Source of the DNA: Streptomyces collinus Tu 365
GTDB taxonomy: Bacteria; Actinomycetota; Actinomycetes; Streptomycetales; Streptomycetaceae
Assembly (NCBI RefSeq): GCF_000444875.1
Contig: NC_021985.1
Coordinates: 2,613,535-2,677,534 of the forward strand
Reading direction: 5' to 3'
DNA: 64,000 nt
Shown in pieces: positions 1 through 10,906 of the stretch. The notes below the pieces were generated by a model. That model was not told the origin of the DNA, did no database searches, and saw only the letters and a list, made by a program, of their open reading frames with translations. Each line of letters opens with the position of its first letter. The stretch's first letter is position 1. Made by a program: the position numbers and the translations under genes.

Positions 1-63
1 CGCGAGGAGTAGGACGACGACCGCCGCCAGCGGATGGCGTCGTCGTGCGGAGAGCTTTTTCAC
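1..63 (-). CDS. qcrC: Cytochrome bc1 complex diheme cytochrome c subunit QcrC (N-terminal end only)
   Basis: The window cuts this gene after its first 21 codons. The visible protein begins MKKLSARRRHPLAAVVV, a positively charged start running into a hydrophobic helix, as expected for QcrC, the diheme cytochrome c of the actinobacterial bc1-aa3 supercomplex. It lies 62 bp downstream of ctaE on the same strand, which is the standard actinobacterial ctaE-qcrC-qcrA-qcrB order. The GTG start is at 63. The identification rests on the N-terminus plus position; no heme-binding CXXCH motif falls inside the window. Confidence 0.8.
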   Translation of the reverse strand, partial: MKKLSARRRHPLAAVVVLLLA

Positions 64-125
64 GGATTACCCCGGTGTCAGGATCTTCTGCGTCGATGCT
101 TCTGGATGTGCGGGAGCGGTCCCGG

Positions 126-746
126 CTACTTGATCAGGTAGATCGTGGCGAAAAGGCCGATCCAGACCACATCGACGAAGTGCCAGTAGTAGGACACGAC
201 GATGGCCGCCGTCGCCTGCTCGTGGGTGAACCTCTTCGCCGCGTACGTGCGGCCGAGGACCAGCAGGAAGGCGATGAGACCGCCCGTCACGTGCAGGCCG
301 TGGAAACCGGTGGTCAGGTAGAACACCGAGCCGTACGGGCCGGAGGACAGGGAGATCCCGTCCTTCTTCACCAGCTCCGTGTACTCGTAGATCTGACCGC
401 CGATGAAGATGGCACCCATGATGAAGGTGAGGATGAACCAGCCACGGAGCTTCTTCACGTCCCCGCGCTCGGCGGCGAACACGCCGAGCTGACAGGTGAG
501 CGAGGAGAGCACCAGGATCGTGGTGTTGGTCGCGGAGAAGGGCACGTTGAGCGCGTGCGCCTGCTCCGCCCAGTACGCCGGTCCGGTCACCGACCGGAGG
601 GTGAAGTACATCGCGAAGAGGGCCGCGAAGAACATCAGCTCGGAACTCAGCCAGATGATGGTTCCGACGCTGGTGAGGTTCGGCCGGTTGACCGACGGGT
701 GCGCGTGCCCGGTTTCTACTGTCGTTGCTGTCGCCACGACCGACAT
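126..746 (-). CDS. ctaE: Cytochrome c oxidase subunit III
   Basis: 206-residue polytopic membrane protein of the heme-copper oxidase subunit III family. It helps stabilise the aa3-type oxidase in the cytoplasmic membrane. Five hydrophobic segments are visible after a short cytosolic N-terminus, and the conserved histidine/glycine-rich region [16 protein letters not shown] is present near residue 150. Length matches the five-helix actinobacterial form. The ATG at 746 is the only start that leaves the cytosolic tail intact. It is followed by qcrC, so bc1 and oxidase subunits are probably co-transcribed. The rest of the oxidase (ctaC, ctaD, ctaF) lies 2 kb away on the same strand. Confidence 0.95.
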   Translation of the reverse strand: MSVVATATTVETGHAHPSVNRPNLTSVGTIIWLSSELMFFAALFAMYFTLRSVTGPAYWAEQAHALNVPFSATNTTILVLSSLTCQLGVFAAERGDVKKLRGWFILTFIMGAIFIGGQIYEYTELVKKDGISLSSGPYGSVFYLTTGFHGLHVTGGLIAFLLVLGRTYAAKRFTHEQATAAIVVSYYWHFVDVVWIGLFATIYLIK

Positions 747-892
747 TATGTCGGTCGCTTATCCCGCCCTCACTCCGGGGGGTGCCGTTCGGAGTGTTGC
801 TGCCCGCCGAACCGGTGTTGACGTGGTGTTCAGGGGAGTAACATCCGGCCCGAACGGCCCTGCCCGTACGACGCCGACGTCTCGGAGGAAGC

Positions 893-1294
893 ATGCAGCC
901 GACTGCCACGGTGCTGGTGTACAGCGACGACTCCAACACCCGGGAGCAGGTGCGGCTGGCCGCCGGCCGCCGGCCAGCCCCGGATGTCCCCCAGGTCGAG
1001 TTCCTCGAGTGCGCGACGCCCGAGGCGGTGCTGCGCGAGCTCGCCAAGGGCGGCATCGACGTCTGCGTGCTCGACGGCGAGGCCGTGCCGATGGGGGGCA
1101 TGGGGGTGTGCCGGCAGATCAAGGACGAGGTGTTCAACTGCCCGCCGGTGCTGCTGCTCATGGGCCGCCCCCAGGACGCGTGGCTGGCCACCTGGAGCCG
1201 TGCCGACGCCGCGGTGACCCTGCCGGTGGACCCGGTGGAGTTCGCCTCCGCGCTGGCCGCCCAGCTGCGCCGCAAGAGGCTGCTGAGCGCCTAG
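893..1294 (+). CDS. Receiver-like (CheY-fold) protein, stand-alone
   Basis: 133-residue soluble protein with no output domain. The alternating hydrophobic strands (ATVLVYSDD, IDVCVLDGEA, PPVLLLMGR) and the Asp in VCVLDGE resemble a response-regulator receiver fold with a phospho-acceptor-like Asp near residue 63. The usual acidic pair at the end of strand 1 is kept (SDDS), but the conserved Lys near the C-terminus is not obvious, so it may be an atypical, non-phosphorylated receiver. The ATG at 893 follows a GGAGG-type site (cggaggaagc). It lies between divergent ctaE and a convergent L,D-transpeptidase gene. This respiratory neighbourhood is conserved in Streptomyces as far as I recall; the function is unknown. 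Confidence 0.8.
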   Translation: MQPTATVLVYSDDSNTREQVRLAAGRRPAPDVPQVEFLECATPEAVLRELAKGGIDVCVLDGEAVPMGGMGVCRQIKDEVFNCPPVLLLMGRPQDAWLATWSRADAAVTLPVDPVEFASALAAQLRRKRLLSA

Positions 1295-1304
1295 CCGAGG
1301 CTGT

Positions 1305-1363
1305 GACGCGCGAGGACGCGCGGCGGAGGCCCGGCAGGGCCCCGCCGCGCGTCCTCGCGCGTC
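1305..1363. terminator. Bidirectional intrinsic terminator, 22-bp perfect stem
   Basis: Bases 1305-1326 pair perfectly with 1342-1363 across a 15-nt loop. The hairpin sits between the convergent receiver-like gene and the L,D-transpeptidase gene, so it can serve both. There is no U-tract, as is common in Streptomyces. Confidence 0.8.
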
Positions 1364-1372
1364 GTGCGGCGT

Positions 1373-2635
1373 TCACACCGCCGCGGGCTGCAGGCGGAGG
1401 GCGTCCTGGGGTGCCGGGCCGTCCTGGGCGCCGTTGCCGAGCGCGCTGCCGGCGCGCCACTTGTTCCAGTCGAGGTTCCAGTCGCCGAAGCCGTTGCCGA
1501 AGGGCTCCATCGGGTCGCCCTCGGAGTTGACGACCTTGACGATGTCGCCCTCGTGGATGTGGTCGAAGAACCACTCGGCGTTGGACGTGCTCATGCCGGT
1601 GCAGCCGTGGCTGACGTTGGCGTAGCCCTGGGAGCCGACGGACCAGGGGGCGGCGTGCACGTACTCGCCGGACCAGGTGACCCGGGTGGCGTAGTACACG
1701 GGGAGGTCGTAGGAGTCGGAGCTGCCCTCGGCGATGCCGACGGTGGTACCGCGCATCCGTACGAAGTACTGCTTCTCCAGGACCACCTTGACCCCGTTGC
1801 GGGTCTCGAAGCCGGGCTTGCCGGTGGTGACGGGGACCTGTTCGACCGCCTTGCCGTTCTCGTAGAACGTGAGCTGGTGCGCCGAGGCGTCCGTGACGGC
1901 CTCGATCCGGTCCCCTGTGGTGATCTTCACGGACTTGGCCTTGCCGCCCCACAGCCGGTCGCCGACGCGCACCCCGTCCAGGTTGCTGTGCACCTGGATC
2001 GTGGCGTGCGCGGGCCAGTAGTCCTTGGGGCGGTAGTGGAGTTCCTTGTCGCTCACCCAGTACCAGGAGCCCGGCACGGCCGGCACGGAGTCCACCCGGA
2101 GGGCGCGCTCCACCACGGCCCGCTGGCCCTTGTCCTTGATGGCCTGGTCGAGCTGGGCGGTGATGGGCTGTCCGACGCCGTACTGGCCCGGCTTCTGGCC
2201 GAAGGTGACGGTGAGCCGCTTCTTGCTGGTCGGCCGGCTGGTGTCGAAGCTGAGGACCTTGCGGCCGGGGGCGCCGTCGTCGTCCTCCGTGCTCACCGCG
2301 ACCGTGTAATGGGCGTTGGCGGCCAACGGGGAGGTGCTGTGCCAGCGGCTGCCGTCGGCGGCCAGTTCGCCTGCCACGAAGCGCCCTGTGGAGTCCTGGG
2401 CGGTGACATCGGTGATGCGGCCGTCGTCGCCGTTGGCGGTGATCTCCAGGGGCTTGTCGGGGTCGACCCGCTTCCCCGCTTCGGTGGGGCCGTTGAAGGA
2501 GATCTGGTCCGCTGCGTCGTACGGCTTGGCCGACAGGGGGTTGCCGTCCGAACCGCAGGCGGTGACGCCCACGCCGAGGACGGTCACCAGCAAGGCGCAG
2601 CCGACGACGGAACGGGTCCGCGGAGAGTGATTCAT
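1373..2635 (-). CDS. L,D-transpeptidase lipoprotein (YkuD domain, Ig-like N-terminal domains)
   Basis: 420 residues. The N-terminus is a lipoprotein signal with lipobox ending at Cys27 (GVGVTACGSDG), so it should be anchored to the outer face of the membrane. Residues about 45-245 look like two Ig-like domains, as in mycobacterial LdtMt enzymes. The YkuD catalytic domain occupies about 250-370, with His327 and the catalytic SHGCTGMS motif (His343, Cys345). The enzyme would form 3-3 peptidoglycan cross-links by L,D-transpeptidation. The ATG start at 2635 gives the complete signal peptide. It is convergent with the receiver-like gene and downstream of the cta operon, separated from ctaF by a strong hairpin, so it likely has its own promoter in the 130-bp gap. 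Confidence 0.92.
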   Translation of the reverse strand: MNHSPRTRSVVGCALLVTVLGVGVTACGSDGNPLSAKPYDAADQISFNGPTEAGKRVDPDKPLEITANGDDGRITDVTAQDSTGRFVAGELAADGSRWHSTSPLAANAHYTVAVSTEDDDGAPGRKVLSFDTSRPTSKKRLTVTFGQKPGQYGVGQPITAQLDQAIKDKGQRAVVERALRVDSVPAVPGSWYWVSDKELHYRPKDYWPAHATIQVHSNLDGVRVGDRLWGGKAKSVKITTGDRIEAVTDASAHQLTFYENGKAVEQVPVTTGKPGFETRNGVKVVLEKQYFVRMRGTTVGIAEGSSDSYDLPVYYATRVTWSGEYVHAAPWSVGSQGYANVSHGCTGMSTSNAEWFFDHIHEGDIVKVVNSEGDPMEPFGNGFGDWNLDWNKWRAGSALGNGAQDGPAPQDALRLQPAAV

Positions 2636-2709
2636 ACGATCACGTTATGAGACGGAGAGCTTACTGGCGCGGTACGTAATCCCTTCGGGGGACGGACACT
2701 GCGGCAAAG

Positions 2710-2751
2710 GCGGGAGCCCGGACTCTCCTGACGGAGGGTCCGGGCTCCCGC
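2710..2751 (-). terminator. Terminator of the ctaC-ctaD-ctaF operon
   Basis: Bases 2710-2723 and 2738-2751 form a perfect 14-bp GC-rich stem with a 14-nt loop. It is 17 bp beyond the ctaF stop codon in the direction of transcription, followed on that strand by a short cctttg stretch. Confidence 0.75.
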
Positions 2752-2767
2752 TTCGTTCGCTGCGCTG

Positions 2768-3166
2768 CTACTGGGTGCGGTTCTCACCGTGGTAGTACTC
2801 GAACACCCAGCCGAACAGGCCGACCATGATGATCGGGGCGGCGAAGTAGATCAGCCACCAGCCGACCGCGACACCGAGGAAGGCGATCGCACCGCCGACA
2901 CCGAGGGCGAGCGGCTGCCAGCTGTGCGGGCTGAAGAAGCCCAGCTCGCCCGCGTCGTCCGCGACGTCGGCCTCCTTGTCGTCCTGGGCACCGGCGTCGA
3001 CCCGACGGGCGGTGAAGCCCAGGTAGAAGCCGACCATGATGCTCAGGCCGAAGGCCAGGAAGAGCGCCGTGGTACCGGCCGGCTCCTTCGACCACACGCC
3101 GTACACGACGGCCATGACCAGGAGGAAGAAGCTCAGCCAGATGAACATCCGGCCCTGGATCTTCAC
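2768..3166 (-). CDS. ctaF: Cytochrome c oxidase subunit IV (actinobacterial)
   Basis: 132 residues with the four hydrophobic helices of the actinobacterial subunit IV: two at the N-terminus ([33 protein letters not shown]) and two at the C-terminus, joined by an acidic cytosolic loop (about 60-80). The family is specific to actinobacterial aa3 oxidases and is required for oxidase assembly. The ATG at 3166 overlaps the ctaD stop as ATGA, so translation is coupled to subunit I. Confidence 0.95.
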   Translation of the reverse strand: MKIQGRMFIWLSFFLLVMAVVYGVWSKEPAGTTALFLAFGLSIMVGFYLGFTARRVDAGAQDDKEADVADDAGELGFFSPHSWQPLALGVGGAIAFLGVAVGWWLIYFAAPIIMVGLFGWVFEYYHGENRTQ

Positions 3167-4896
3167 TTGTCGGCCTCCTTGCTGCCCGAGATGGCGCTGC
3201 CGTGACCGGCGTGCTCCAGCTGCTCCAGGGCGGCGATCTCAGGGTGGTGCAGGTCGAACGCCGGGGATTCGCTGCGGATCCGCGGCAGGGTGAGGAAGTT
3301 GTGCCGCGGCGGCGGGCAGGAGGTCGCCCACTCCAGCGAACGGCCGTAGCCCCACGGGTCGTCCACGCCGACGGGCTTGCCGTACTTCGCCGTCTTCCAC
3401 ACGTTGTAGAGGAACGGCAGGATCGACAGGCCGAGCAGGAACGAGCTGATCGTCGAGACCGTGTTCAGGGCGGTGAAGCCGTCGGCCGCCAGGTAGTCGG
3501 CGTAACGGCGCGGCATGCCCTCCACACCCAGCCAGTGCTGGACCAGGAAGGTGCCGTGGAAGCCGACGAACAGCGTCCAGAAGGTGATCTTGCCGAGGCG
3601 CTCGTCCAGCATCTTGCCGGTCATCTTCGGCCACCAGAAGTGGAAGCCGGAGAACATCGCGAACACGACCGTGCCGAAGACCACGTAGTGGAAGTGCGCC
3701 ACCACGAAGTACGAGTCGGAGACGTGGAAGTCCATCGGCGGCGAGGCCAGGATGACACCGGTCAGGCCACCGAAGGTGAAGGTGATCAGGAAGCCGACCG
3801 CCCAGAGCATCGGTGTCTCGAAGGACAGGGAGCCCTTCCACATGGTGCCGATCCAGTTGAAGAACTTCACGCCGGTGGGTACGGCGATCAGGAACGTCAT
3901 GAAGGAGAAGAACGGCAGCAGCACACCGCCGGTGACGTACATGTGGTGGGCCCACACGGTCACGGACAGGCCGGCGATGGAGATGGTCGCCGCGATCAGG
4001 CCCATGTAGCCGAACATCGGCTTGCGGGAGAAGACCGGGATGACCTCGCTGATGATGCCGAAGAACGGCAGGGCGATGATGTACACCTCTGGATGGCCGA
4101 AGAACCAGAAGAGGTGTTGCCACAGCAGGGCGCCGCCGTTGGCCGCGTCGAACACATGGGCACCGAATTTACGGTCCGCCTCCAGGGCGAACAGTGCGGC
4201 GGCCAGGACCGGGAAGGCCAGCAGGACCAGGACCGCGGTCAGCAGCACGTTCCACACGAAGATCGGCATGCGGAACATCGTCATGCCCGGTGCGCGCATG
4301 CAGATGATCGTGGTGATGAAGTTGACCGCGCCGAGGATGGTGCCGAAGCCGGAGAAGGCCAGACCCATGATCCACATGTCCGAGCCGATGCCCGGCGAGC
4401 GGACCGCGTCCGAGAGCGGCGAGTAGGCGAACCAGCCGAAGTCGGCCGCGCCCTGCGGGGTGAGGAAGCCGCCCACCGCGATGGTCGAGCCGAACAGGTA
4501 CAGCCAGTAGGCGAACATGTTCAGCCGCGGGAACGCCACGTCGGGCGCGCCGATCTGCAGCGGCATGATCCAGTTCGTGAAACCGGCGAACAGCGGCGTC
4601 GCGAACATCAGCAGCATGATCGTGCCGTGCATCGTGAACGCCTGGTTGAACTGCTCGTTCGACATGATCTGCAGGCCCGGACGGGCCAGCTCGGCACGCA
4701 TCAGCAGCGCCATCACGCCGCCGATCAGGAAGAACGCGAACGACGTGACGAGGTACAGCGTTCCGATCGTCTTGTGGTCGGTGGTCGTCAGCCACTTCAC
4801 CACGACGTTGCCGGGCTGCTTGCGCCTGACCGGCAGCTCGTTCTCGTACGAGTCTTCAGCTGCCGCGGCACCCTGGGGTTCGTTGAGGATGCTCAC
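3163..4896 (-). CDS. ctaD: Cytochrome c oxidase subunit I
   Basis: 577 residues from the GTG at 4896 (VSILNEPQG...), which overlaps the ctaC stop codon as GTGA; upstream in-frame sequence is antisense-like and is not part of the gene. This is the catalytic heme a / heme a3-CuB subunit with 12 transmembrane helices. Visible landmarks are [11 protein letters not shown] (heme ligand His), [18 protein letters not shown] (CuB His and the His-Tyr region), [12 protein letters not shown] and [11 protein letters not shown] (heme a3/heme a His ligands). Length is normal for actinobacteria. It is the middle gene of ctaC-ctaD-ctaF. Confidence 0.97.
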   Translation of the reverse strand: MSILNEPQGAAAAEDSYENELPVRRKQPGNVVVKWLTTTDHKTIGTLYLVTSFAFFLIGGVMALLMRAELARPGLQIMSNEQFNQAFTMHGTIMLLMFATPLFAGFTNWIMPLQIGAPDVAFPRLNMFAYWLYLFGSTIAVGGFLTPQGAADFGWFAYSPLSDAVRSPGIGSDMWIMGLAFSGFGTILGAVNFITTIICMRAPGMTMFRMPIFVWNVLLTAVLVLLAFPVLAAALFALEADRKFGAHVFDAANGGALLWQHLFWFFGHPEVYIIALPFFGIISEVIPVFSRKPMFGYMGLIAATISIAGLSVTVWAHHMYVTGGVLLPFFSFMTFLIAVPTGVKFFNWIGTMWKGSLSFETPMLWAVGFLITFTFGGLTGVILASPPMDFHVSDSYFVVAHFHYVVFGTVVFAMFSGFHFWWPKMTGKMLDERLGKITFWTLFVGFHGTFLVQHWLGVEGMPRRYADYLAADGFTALNTVSTISSFLLGLSILPFLYNVWKTAKYGKPVGVDDPWGYGRSLEWATSCPPPRHNFLTLPRIRSESPAFDLHHPEIAALEQLEHAGHGSAISGSKEADK

Positions 4897-5858
4897 AGGT
4901 TGTTCGTCTCCCGGTTCTTCTCGTGCGGCGTCTGCTCGATGCCGGCGGGAATGTAACCGGTCTGCCCCTTCTTGGCGAGGTCCTTGAGGTGCTGCTCGTA
5001 ACGGTCGGGGGAGACGACCTTCACGTTGAACAGCATCCGGGAGTGGTCGACACCGCAGAGCTCCGCACACTTGCCGAGGAAGGTGCCCTGGTGGTTCGGG
5101 GTCACCTGGAAGGCGTTGGTGTGGCCCGGGATGACGTCCTGCTTCATCAGGAAGGGAACCACCCAGAAGGAGTGGATGACGTCACGCGAGGTCAGGACGA
5201 AGCGGACGGTCTTGCCCTCGGGGAGCCAGAGCGTCGGACCGGGGTTGCCGGTCTGCGGGTTCCGGGTGCCGGGCGTACCGACGTCGTAGACGCCGCCGGC
5301 GTTGGCCGGGAAGTCCTTCTTGAACCGGTCCGGAATCGCGGCCAGGTTCTTGTCGGTCTTGGCGTTGCCCGTGGAACCGGGGACGTCCGCGACGTAGTTG
5401 AAGCCCCAGCTCCACTGGAAGCCGACCACGTTGACCGTGACGTCCGGCTTCTTGGAGAGGTCCAGGAGCTTCGACTCGTCCCGGGCGGTGAAGTAGAAGA
5501 GCACCGAGATGATGATGATCGGGACCACCGTGTACAGGGCCTCGATCGGCATGTTGTACCGGGTCTGCGGAGGTACCTCGACCTTGGTGCGGCTGCGCCG
5601 GTGGAAGAAAGCACTCCACAGGATCAGGCCCCACACCAGCACGCCGACGGCGAGCGCAGCCGCCCAGGAACCCTGCCACAGGGAGAGGATCCGCGGAGCC
5701 TCTTCCGTGGTCGGGGTGGGCATACCAAGGCGGGGGAAGTCTTCCCAGTTGTACGAGCAACCGGTGGCTGTCGCCAAGACCAGGCCCGCGGTCATTGCCT
5801 GCAGCAGCTTCCGCCGCATCGGGCGCCGCGGCGAGCGGTCGGAGCCGTTGGGACTCAC
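4893..5858 (-). CDS. ctaC: Cytochrome c oxidase subunit II, lipoprotein
   Basis: 321 residues from the GTG at 5858. The start is chosen because it places a twin-Arg-like charged stretch and a lipobox (LATATGC) at the N-terminus; a longer reading frame lacks codon support. After the signal come two transmembrane helices (about 45-70 and 95-115) and a cupredoxin domain carrying the binuclear CuA site, [14 protein letters not shown] (Cys-x3-Cys-x3-His). It accepts electrons from the cytochrome bc1 complex. First gene of the ctaC-ctaD-ctaF operon, with 4-bp overlaps throughout. A -10-like TAGGGT lies on the minus strand at 5963-5968, about 105 bp upstream. Confidence 0.95.
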   Translation of the reverse strand: MSPNGSDRSPRRPMRRKLLQAMTAGLVLATATGCSYNWEDFPRLGMPTPTTEEAPRILSLWQGSWAAALAVGVLVWGLILWSAFFHRRSRTKVEVPPQTRYNMPIEALYTVVPIIIISVLFYFTARDESKLLDLSKKPDVTVNVVGFQWSWGFNYVADVPGSTGNAKTDKNLAAIPDRFKKDFPANAGGVYDVGTPGTRNPQTGNPGPTLWLPEGKTVRFVLTSRDVIHSFWVVPFLMKQDVIPGHTNAFQVTPNHQGTFLGKCAELCGVDHSRMLFNVKVVSPDRYEQHLKDLAKKGQTGYIPAGIEQTPHEKNRETNNL

Positions 5859-6159
5859 GTAGCGCCTTCCCGAGAGTCTCGCCCGCGCGGTCGGCTGCGG
5901 CCTTCTCGCTGGTCGGTCGCCGCCCTGCGTCGGGCAGGGGTTTGGATGTTTATGCGGACCAAACCCTAGCCGACGCTCTTCGAGGGTTCGCGGGGAGGGT
6001 GCCATACGCGCCGCCGGTCCCTCCTTAAGGGTGGGATTGAGCGCCTAATAGCTCGTGTTGTCGCGGTTTGACGAGCGGCCGCGGGAGACGTCGTCGCTGG
6101 TCGCACCGTTCCTCGCGCCCTCCGGTGGACCGGCCCCGCCGAAGTCTTAACGTTGCTCT
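5859..6159. other. Divergent intergenic region between ctaC and the cysteine desulfurase
   Basis: 301 bp without a gene. It must hold the promoter of the ctaC operon (candidate minus-strand -10 TAGGGT at 5963-5968) and that of the desulfurase gene. For the latter, TAACGT ends about 6 bp before the GTG at 6160 and there is no Shine-Dalgarno sequence, suggesting a leaderless transcript. I see no clear operator. Confidence 0.5.
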
Positions 6160-7548
6160 GTGCCCTACTTCGACGCCGCATCCGCCGCCCCCCTCCACCC
6201 CGTGGCCCGTCAGGCGCTGTTGGCCGCCCTGGACGAGGGGTGGGCGGACCCCGCGCGGCTCTACCGGGAGGGCCGCAGGGCCCGGATGCTGCTGGACGCC
6301 TCCCGGGAGACGGTGGCCGAGGCGGTGGGCTGCCGGGCCGACGAGGTGGTGTTCACCTCCTCGGGCACCCGGGCCGTGCACACCGGGATCGCCGGGGCGC
6401 TGACCGGGCGACGGCGGACGGGGCGCCACCTGATCGTGTCAGCCGTCGAACATTCCTCGGTACTCCATTCGGCTGAGTCGTTCGAGGCCGGCGGCGGCTC
6501 GGTGACCACCGTGGCCGTCGACCGGGCCGGGGCGGTGGACCCGTCGGCCTTCACGGACGCCTTGCGGCAGGACACCGCGCTGGCCTGTCTGCAGTCGGCC
6601 AACCACGAGGTGGGGACCGTGCAACCGGTCGCCGAGGTGGCCGGGGTGTGCCGGGCCGCCGGGGTGCCGTTGCTGGTGGACGCCGCGCAGTCGCTGGGCT
6701 GGGGTCCGGTGGAGGGCGACTGGTCGCTGCTGGCCGCGAGCGCGCACAAGTGGGGCGGCCCCTCGGGGGTGGGGCTGCTCGTGGTGCGCAAGGGCGTGCG
6801 GTTCGCCGCGCAAGGGCCCGTGGACGAGCGGGAGTCGGGGCGGGCGCCCGGGTTCGAGAACCTGCCGGCGATCGTCGCGGCCGCGGCCTCGCTGCGGGCG
6901 GTACGGGCCGAGGCCGCGCAGGAGGCACTGCGGCTGCGGGAGCTGACGGAGCGGATCCGGGCGCGGGTGCCGGAGCTGGTGGCGGACGTGGAGGTGGCCG
7001 GGGACCCGCGGCGGCGGCTGCCGGGGATCGTCACCTTCTCCTGTCTCTACGTCGACGGGGAGGCCCTGCTGCACGAGCTGGACCGGGAGGGCTTCTCCGT
7101 CTCGTCCGGGTCGTCCTGCACGAGCAGCACCCTGACGCCCAGCCATGTGCTGCGGGCGATGGGAGTGCTGAGCGAGGGGAACGTGCGGGTGTCGCTGCCG
7201 CCCGGGACGGCCGCTCAGGACGTCGAGCGGTTCCTGGAGGTGCTGCCCGGGGTGGTGGCGGGCGTACGGGAGAAGCTGGGCGCGCCGGCCGCGGCGCCGG
7301 CCGCCGCGCCGGCCGCGGAGGCGGAGGAGCTGGTCGTCGACTCCCTCGGCAAGCGGTGCCCGATCCCGGTCATCGAACTGGCCAGGGTGTTCGGCGACGT
7401 CCCGGTGGGCGGCACGGTCCGGGTGCTGTCGGACGACGAGGCCGCCCGGCTGGACATCCCGGCCTGGTGCGAGATGCGGGGCCAGGAGTACGTGGGTGAG
7501 GAGCCCGCGGAGCGGGGGACGGCCTACGTCGTCCGCCGGATCGGCTGA
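6160..7548 (+). CDS. Cysteine desulfurase fused to a C-terminal TusA-like sulfur carrier domain
   Basis: 462 residues. Residues 1-365 are a class V aminotransferase fold of the NifS/IscS type: PLP lysine Lys197 in ASAHKWGGPSG, the HEVGTVQP region at 149-156, and the persulfide cysteine Cys320 in SVSSGSSCTSS. After an Ala/Pro linker (376-388), residues 388-462 form a TusA/SirA-like domain with the CPxP motif at Cys400 (KRCPIPVIEL). The natural reading is that sulfur released from cysteine moves intramolecularly from Cys320 to Cys400. The final acceptor is not evident; Fe-S genes lie nearby (HesB at 10.9 kb, nadA at 11.5 kb). GTG start, probably leaderless. Convergent with the PfkB kinase. Confidence 0.92.
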   Translation: MPYFDAASAAPLHPVARQALLAALDEGWADPARLYREGRRARMLLDASRETVAEAVGCRADEVVFTSSGTRAVHTGIAGALTGRRRTGRHLIVSAVEHSSVLHSAESFEAGGGSVTTVAVDRAGAVDPSAFTDALRQDTALACLQSANHEVGTVQPVAEVAGVCRAAGVPLLVDAAQSLGWGPVEGDWSLLAASAHKWGGPSGVGLLVVRKGVRFAAQGPVDERESGRAPGFENLPAIVAAAASLRAVRAEAAQEALRLRELTERIRARVPELVADVEVAGDPRRRLPGIVTFSCLYVDGEALLHELDREGFSVSSGSSCTSSTLTPSHVLRAMGVLSEGNVRVSLPPGTAAQDVERFLEVLPGVVAGVREKLGAPAAAPAAAPAAEAEELVVDSLGKRCPIPVIELARVFGDVPVGGTVRVLSDDEAARLDIPAWCEMRGQEYVGEEPAERGTAYVVRRIG

Positions 7549-7557
7549 CGCGCCCGG

Positions 7558-7606
7558 GGGTGCGGCGTGGGAACCGGACGGAACCGGCCCCCGTGCCGCC
7601 GCACCC
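7558..7606. terminator. Hairpin between convergent genes
   Basis: GGGTGCGGCG at 7558-7567 pairs with CGCCGCACCC at 7597-7606 across a long GC-rich loop. Its position between two convergent stop codons (7548 and 7614) supports a bidirectional terminator. Confidence 0.55.
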
Positions 7607-7613
7607 GGACGGC

Positions 7614-8588
7614 TCAGACCAGGTGACCGCGGACCTCTTCGGCGGCCTCTTCGCCGTACGCCTTGGTGAAGCGCTCCATGAAGTGGCCGCGGCGCAGCTG
7701 GTACTCCTGGGTGCCGACCGTCTCGATGACGAGCGTCGCCAGCATGCAGCCGACCTGCGCTGCGCGCTCCAGGGACACGCCCCAGGCCAGGCCGGAGAGG
7801 AAGCCGGCGCGGAAGGCGTCGCCGACGCCGGTGGGGTCGGCCTTGCGGTCCTCCTCCGGGCAGCCGACCTCGATCGGGTCCTCGCCGACCCGCTCGATCC
7901 GCACGCCGCGCGAGCCGAGCGTGGTGACGCGGTGGCCGACCCGGGAGAGGATCTCGGCGTCGCTCCAGCCGGTCTTGGACTCGATGAGCCCCTTCTCGTA
8001 CGCGTTGGAGAAGAGGTAGGTCGCCCCGTCCAGCAGTATCCGGATCTCCTCGCCCTCCATGCGGGCGATCTGCTGGGAGAAGTCGGCGGCGAAGGGGATC
8101 TCGCGCGAGCGGCACTCCTCCGTGTGGCGGAGCATCGCCTCGGGGTCGTCGGCGCCGATCAGGACCAGGTCGAGGCCGCCGACGCGGTCGGCGACCGTCT
8201 TCAGCTCGATGAGGCGGGCCTCGCTCATGGCGCCGGTGTAGAACGAGCCGATCTGGTTGTGGTCGGCGTCGGTGGTGCACACGAAGCGGGCCGTGTGCAG
8301 GGTCTCGGAGATGCGCACCGAGTCGGTGTCCACGCCGTGGCGGTCGAGCCAGGCCCGGTACTGGTCGAAGTCGAAGCCCGCGGCCCCGACCAGGATCGGC
8401 GCGGTGCCCAGCTGGCCCATGCCGAAGGCGATGTTCGCGCCGACGCCGCCCCGGCGCACGTCCAGGTTGTCGACCAGGAAGGAGAGCGAGACCGTGTGCA
8501 GCTGGTCCGCGACGAACTGGTCGGCGAATCGGCCGGGGAAGGTCATGAGGTGGTCGGTGGCGATGGAGCCGGTGACTGCGATGCGCAC
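7614..8588 (-). CDS. PfkB/ribokinase-family kinase, probable adenosine kinase (AdoK-like)
   Basis: 324 residues. The PfkB fold is clear: N-terminal substrate motif RRGGVGANIAFGMGQLG near residue 48 and C-terminal ATP/catalytic motif DPTGVGDAFRAGF near residue 265, where the Asp is the catalytic base. The GTG at 8588 is preferred over the ATG nine bases upstream because the AGGAG site lies about 10 nt before the GTG but abuts the ATG. The mycobacterial orthologue in the same neighbourhood (Rv2202c, next to ctaC) was characterised as adenosine kinase, which is why I favour that over a sugar kinase. Specificity cannot be read from the sequence. Confidence 0.85.
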   Translation of the reverse strand: MRIAVTGSIATDHLMTFPGRFADQFVADQLHTVSLSFLVDNLDVRRGGVGANIAFGMGQLGTAPILVGAAGFDFDQYRAWLDRHGVDTDSVRISETLHTARFVCTTDADHNQIGSFYTGAMSEARLIELKTVADRVGGLDLVLIGADDPEAMLRHTEECRSREIPFAADFSQQIARMEGEEIRILLDGATYLFSNAYEKGLIESKTGWSDAEILSRVGHRVTTLGSRGVRIERVGEDPIEVGCPEEDRKADPTGVGDAFRAGFLSGLAWGVSLERAAQVGCMLATLVIETVGTQEYQLRRGHFMERFTKAYGEEAAEEVRGHLV

Positions 8589-8718
8589 GACGGGCATTCT
8601 CCTGCGGGAGGCTGGATTGACAGTTCACGCTACCCCGCTCGGGCGGGCCGCTGAAGCTGACAAAACTACCCGATAGTAGCCCTTTCTTCGCGACGCCTCG
8701 CGTGCCTACGGTTCCGGC

Positions 8719-8928
8719 ATGACGAACCTCAAGGTCAACTCGACCGCCCCGGCCGATCTCGAGGGCGGCCTCGCCACGCTGCGCGGCGACTGCGCCCGGA
8801 TGGCCCCGCACTGGGCGGCCCCCGTGCACGGCGTCTCCCGTCCGGTGCCGCCGTCGCTGATCCACGGGGTGGACGTACCGGCGCGGTCGGCGCGGCTGCT
8901 GGACGCCATGTCGGACTACGGGGACTGA
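8719..8928 (+). CDS. Small hypothetical protein (69 aa)
   Basis: 69-residue soluble protein with no recognised domain. Almost every third codon position is G or C and codon use matches the neighbours, so it is likely a real gene. It starts at an ATG (8719) with no evident Shine-Dalgarno site; TACGGT ends 6 bp upstream, compatible with leaderless expression. It is divergent from the PfkB kinase and 100 bp before the next membrane-protein gene. No hydrophobic segment. Function unknown. Confidence 0.65.
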   Translation: MTNLKVNSTAPADLEGGLATLRGDCARMAPHWAAPVHGVSRPVPPSLIHGVDVPARSARLLDAMSDYGD

Positions 8929-9027
8929 GCAGGAACCTCCGAGCAGGGAACCGCGCGCTCCTCGCACGCGTCCCATCGCCGTCCCCCGGGCGGGGACATG
9001 GGACACGAGCCGGCGAGGAGCGATGCG

Positions 9028-10806
<1,779 letters not shown>

Positions 10807-10848
10807 GCCGTGTCCGCGAAGTCCCTGAACGGGTCCCGGAACGCACGC

Positions 10849-10884
10849 AGGCGACGGTCCCCTCGTCGGAGGGGGCCGTCGCCT
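10849..10884. terminator. Bidirectional terminator
   Basis: 16-bp stem (10849-10864 with 10869-10884, one G-T pair) with loop gtcg, between the convergent membrane-protein gene and the Fe-S carrier gene. Confidence 0.8.
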
Positions 10885-10906
10885 CGCGTGTCAGCGGGTG
10901 GCCGGC

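Noticed and set aside
4897..5070. N-terminal extension of the ctaD reading frame
   Set aside because: The extra 58 residues are the out-of-frame 3' end of ctaC. The GTG that overlaps the ctaC stop gives the normal subunit I start.
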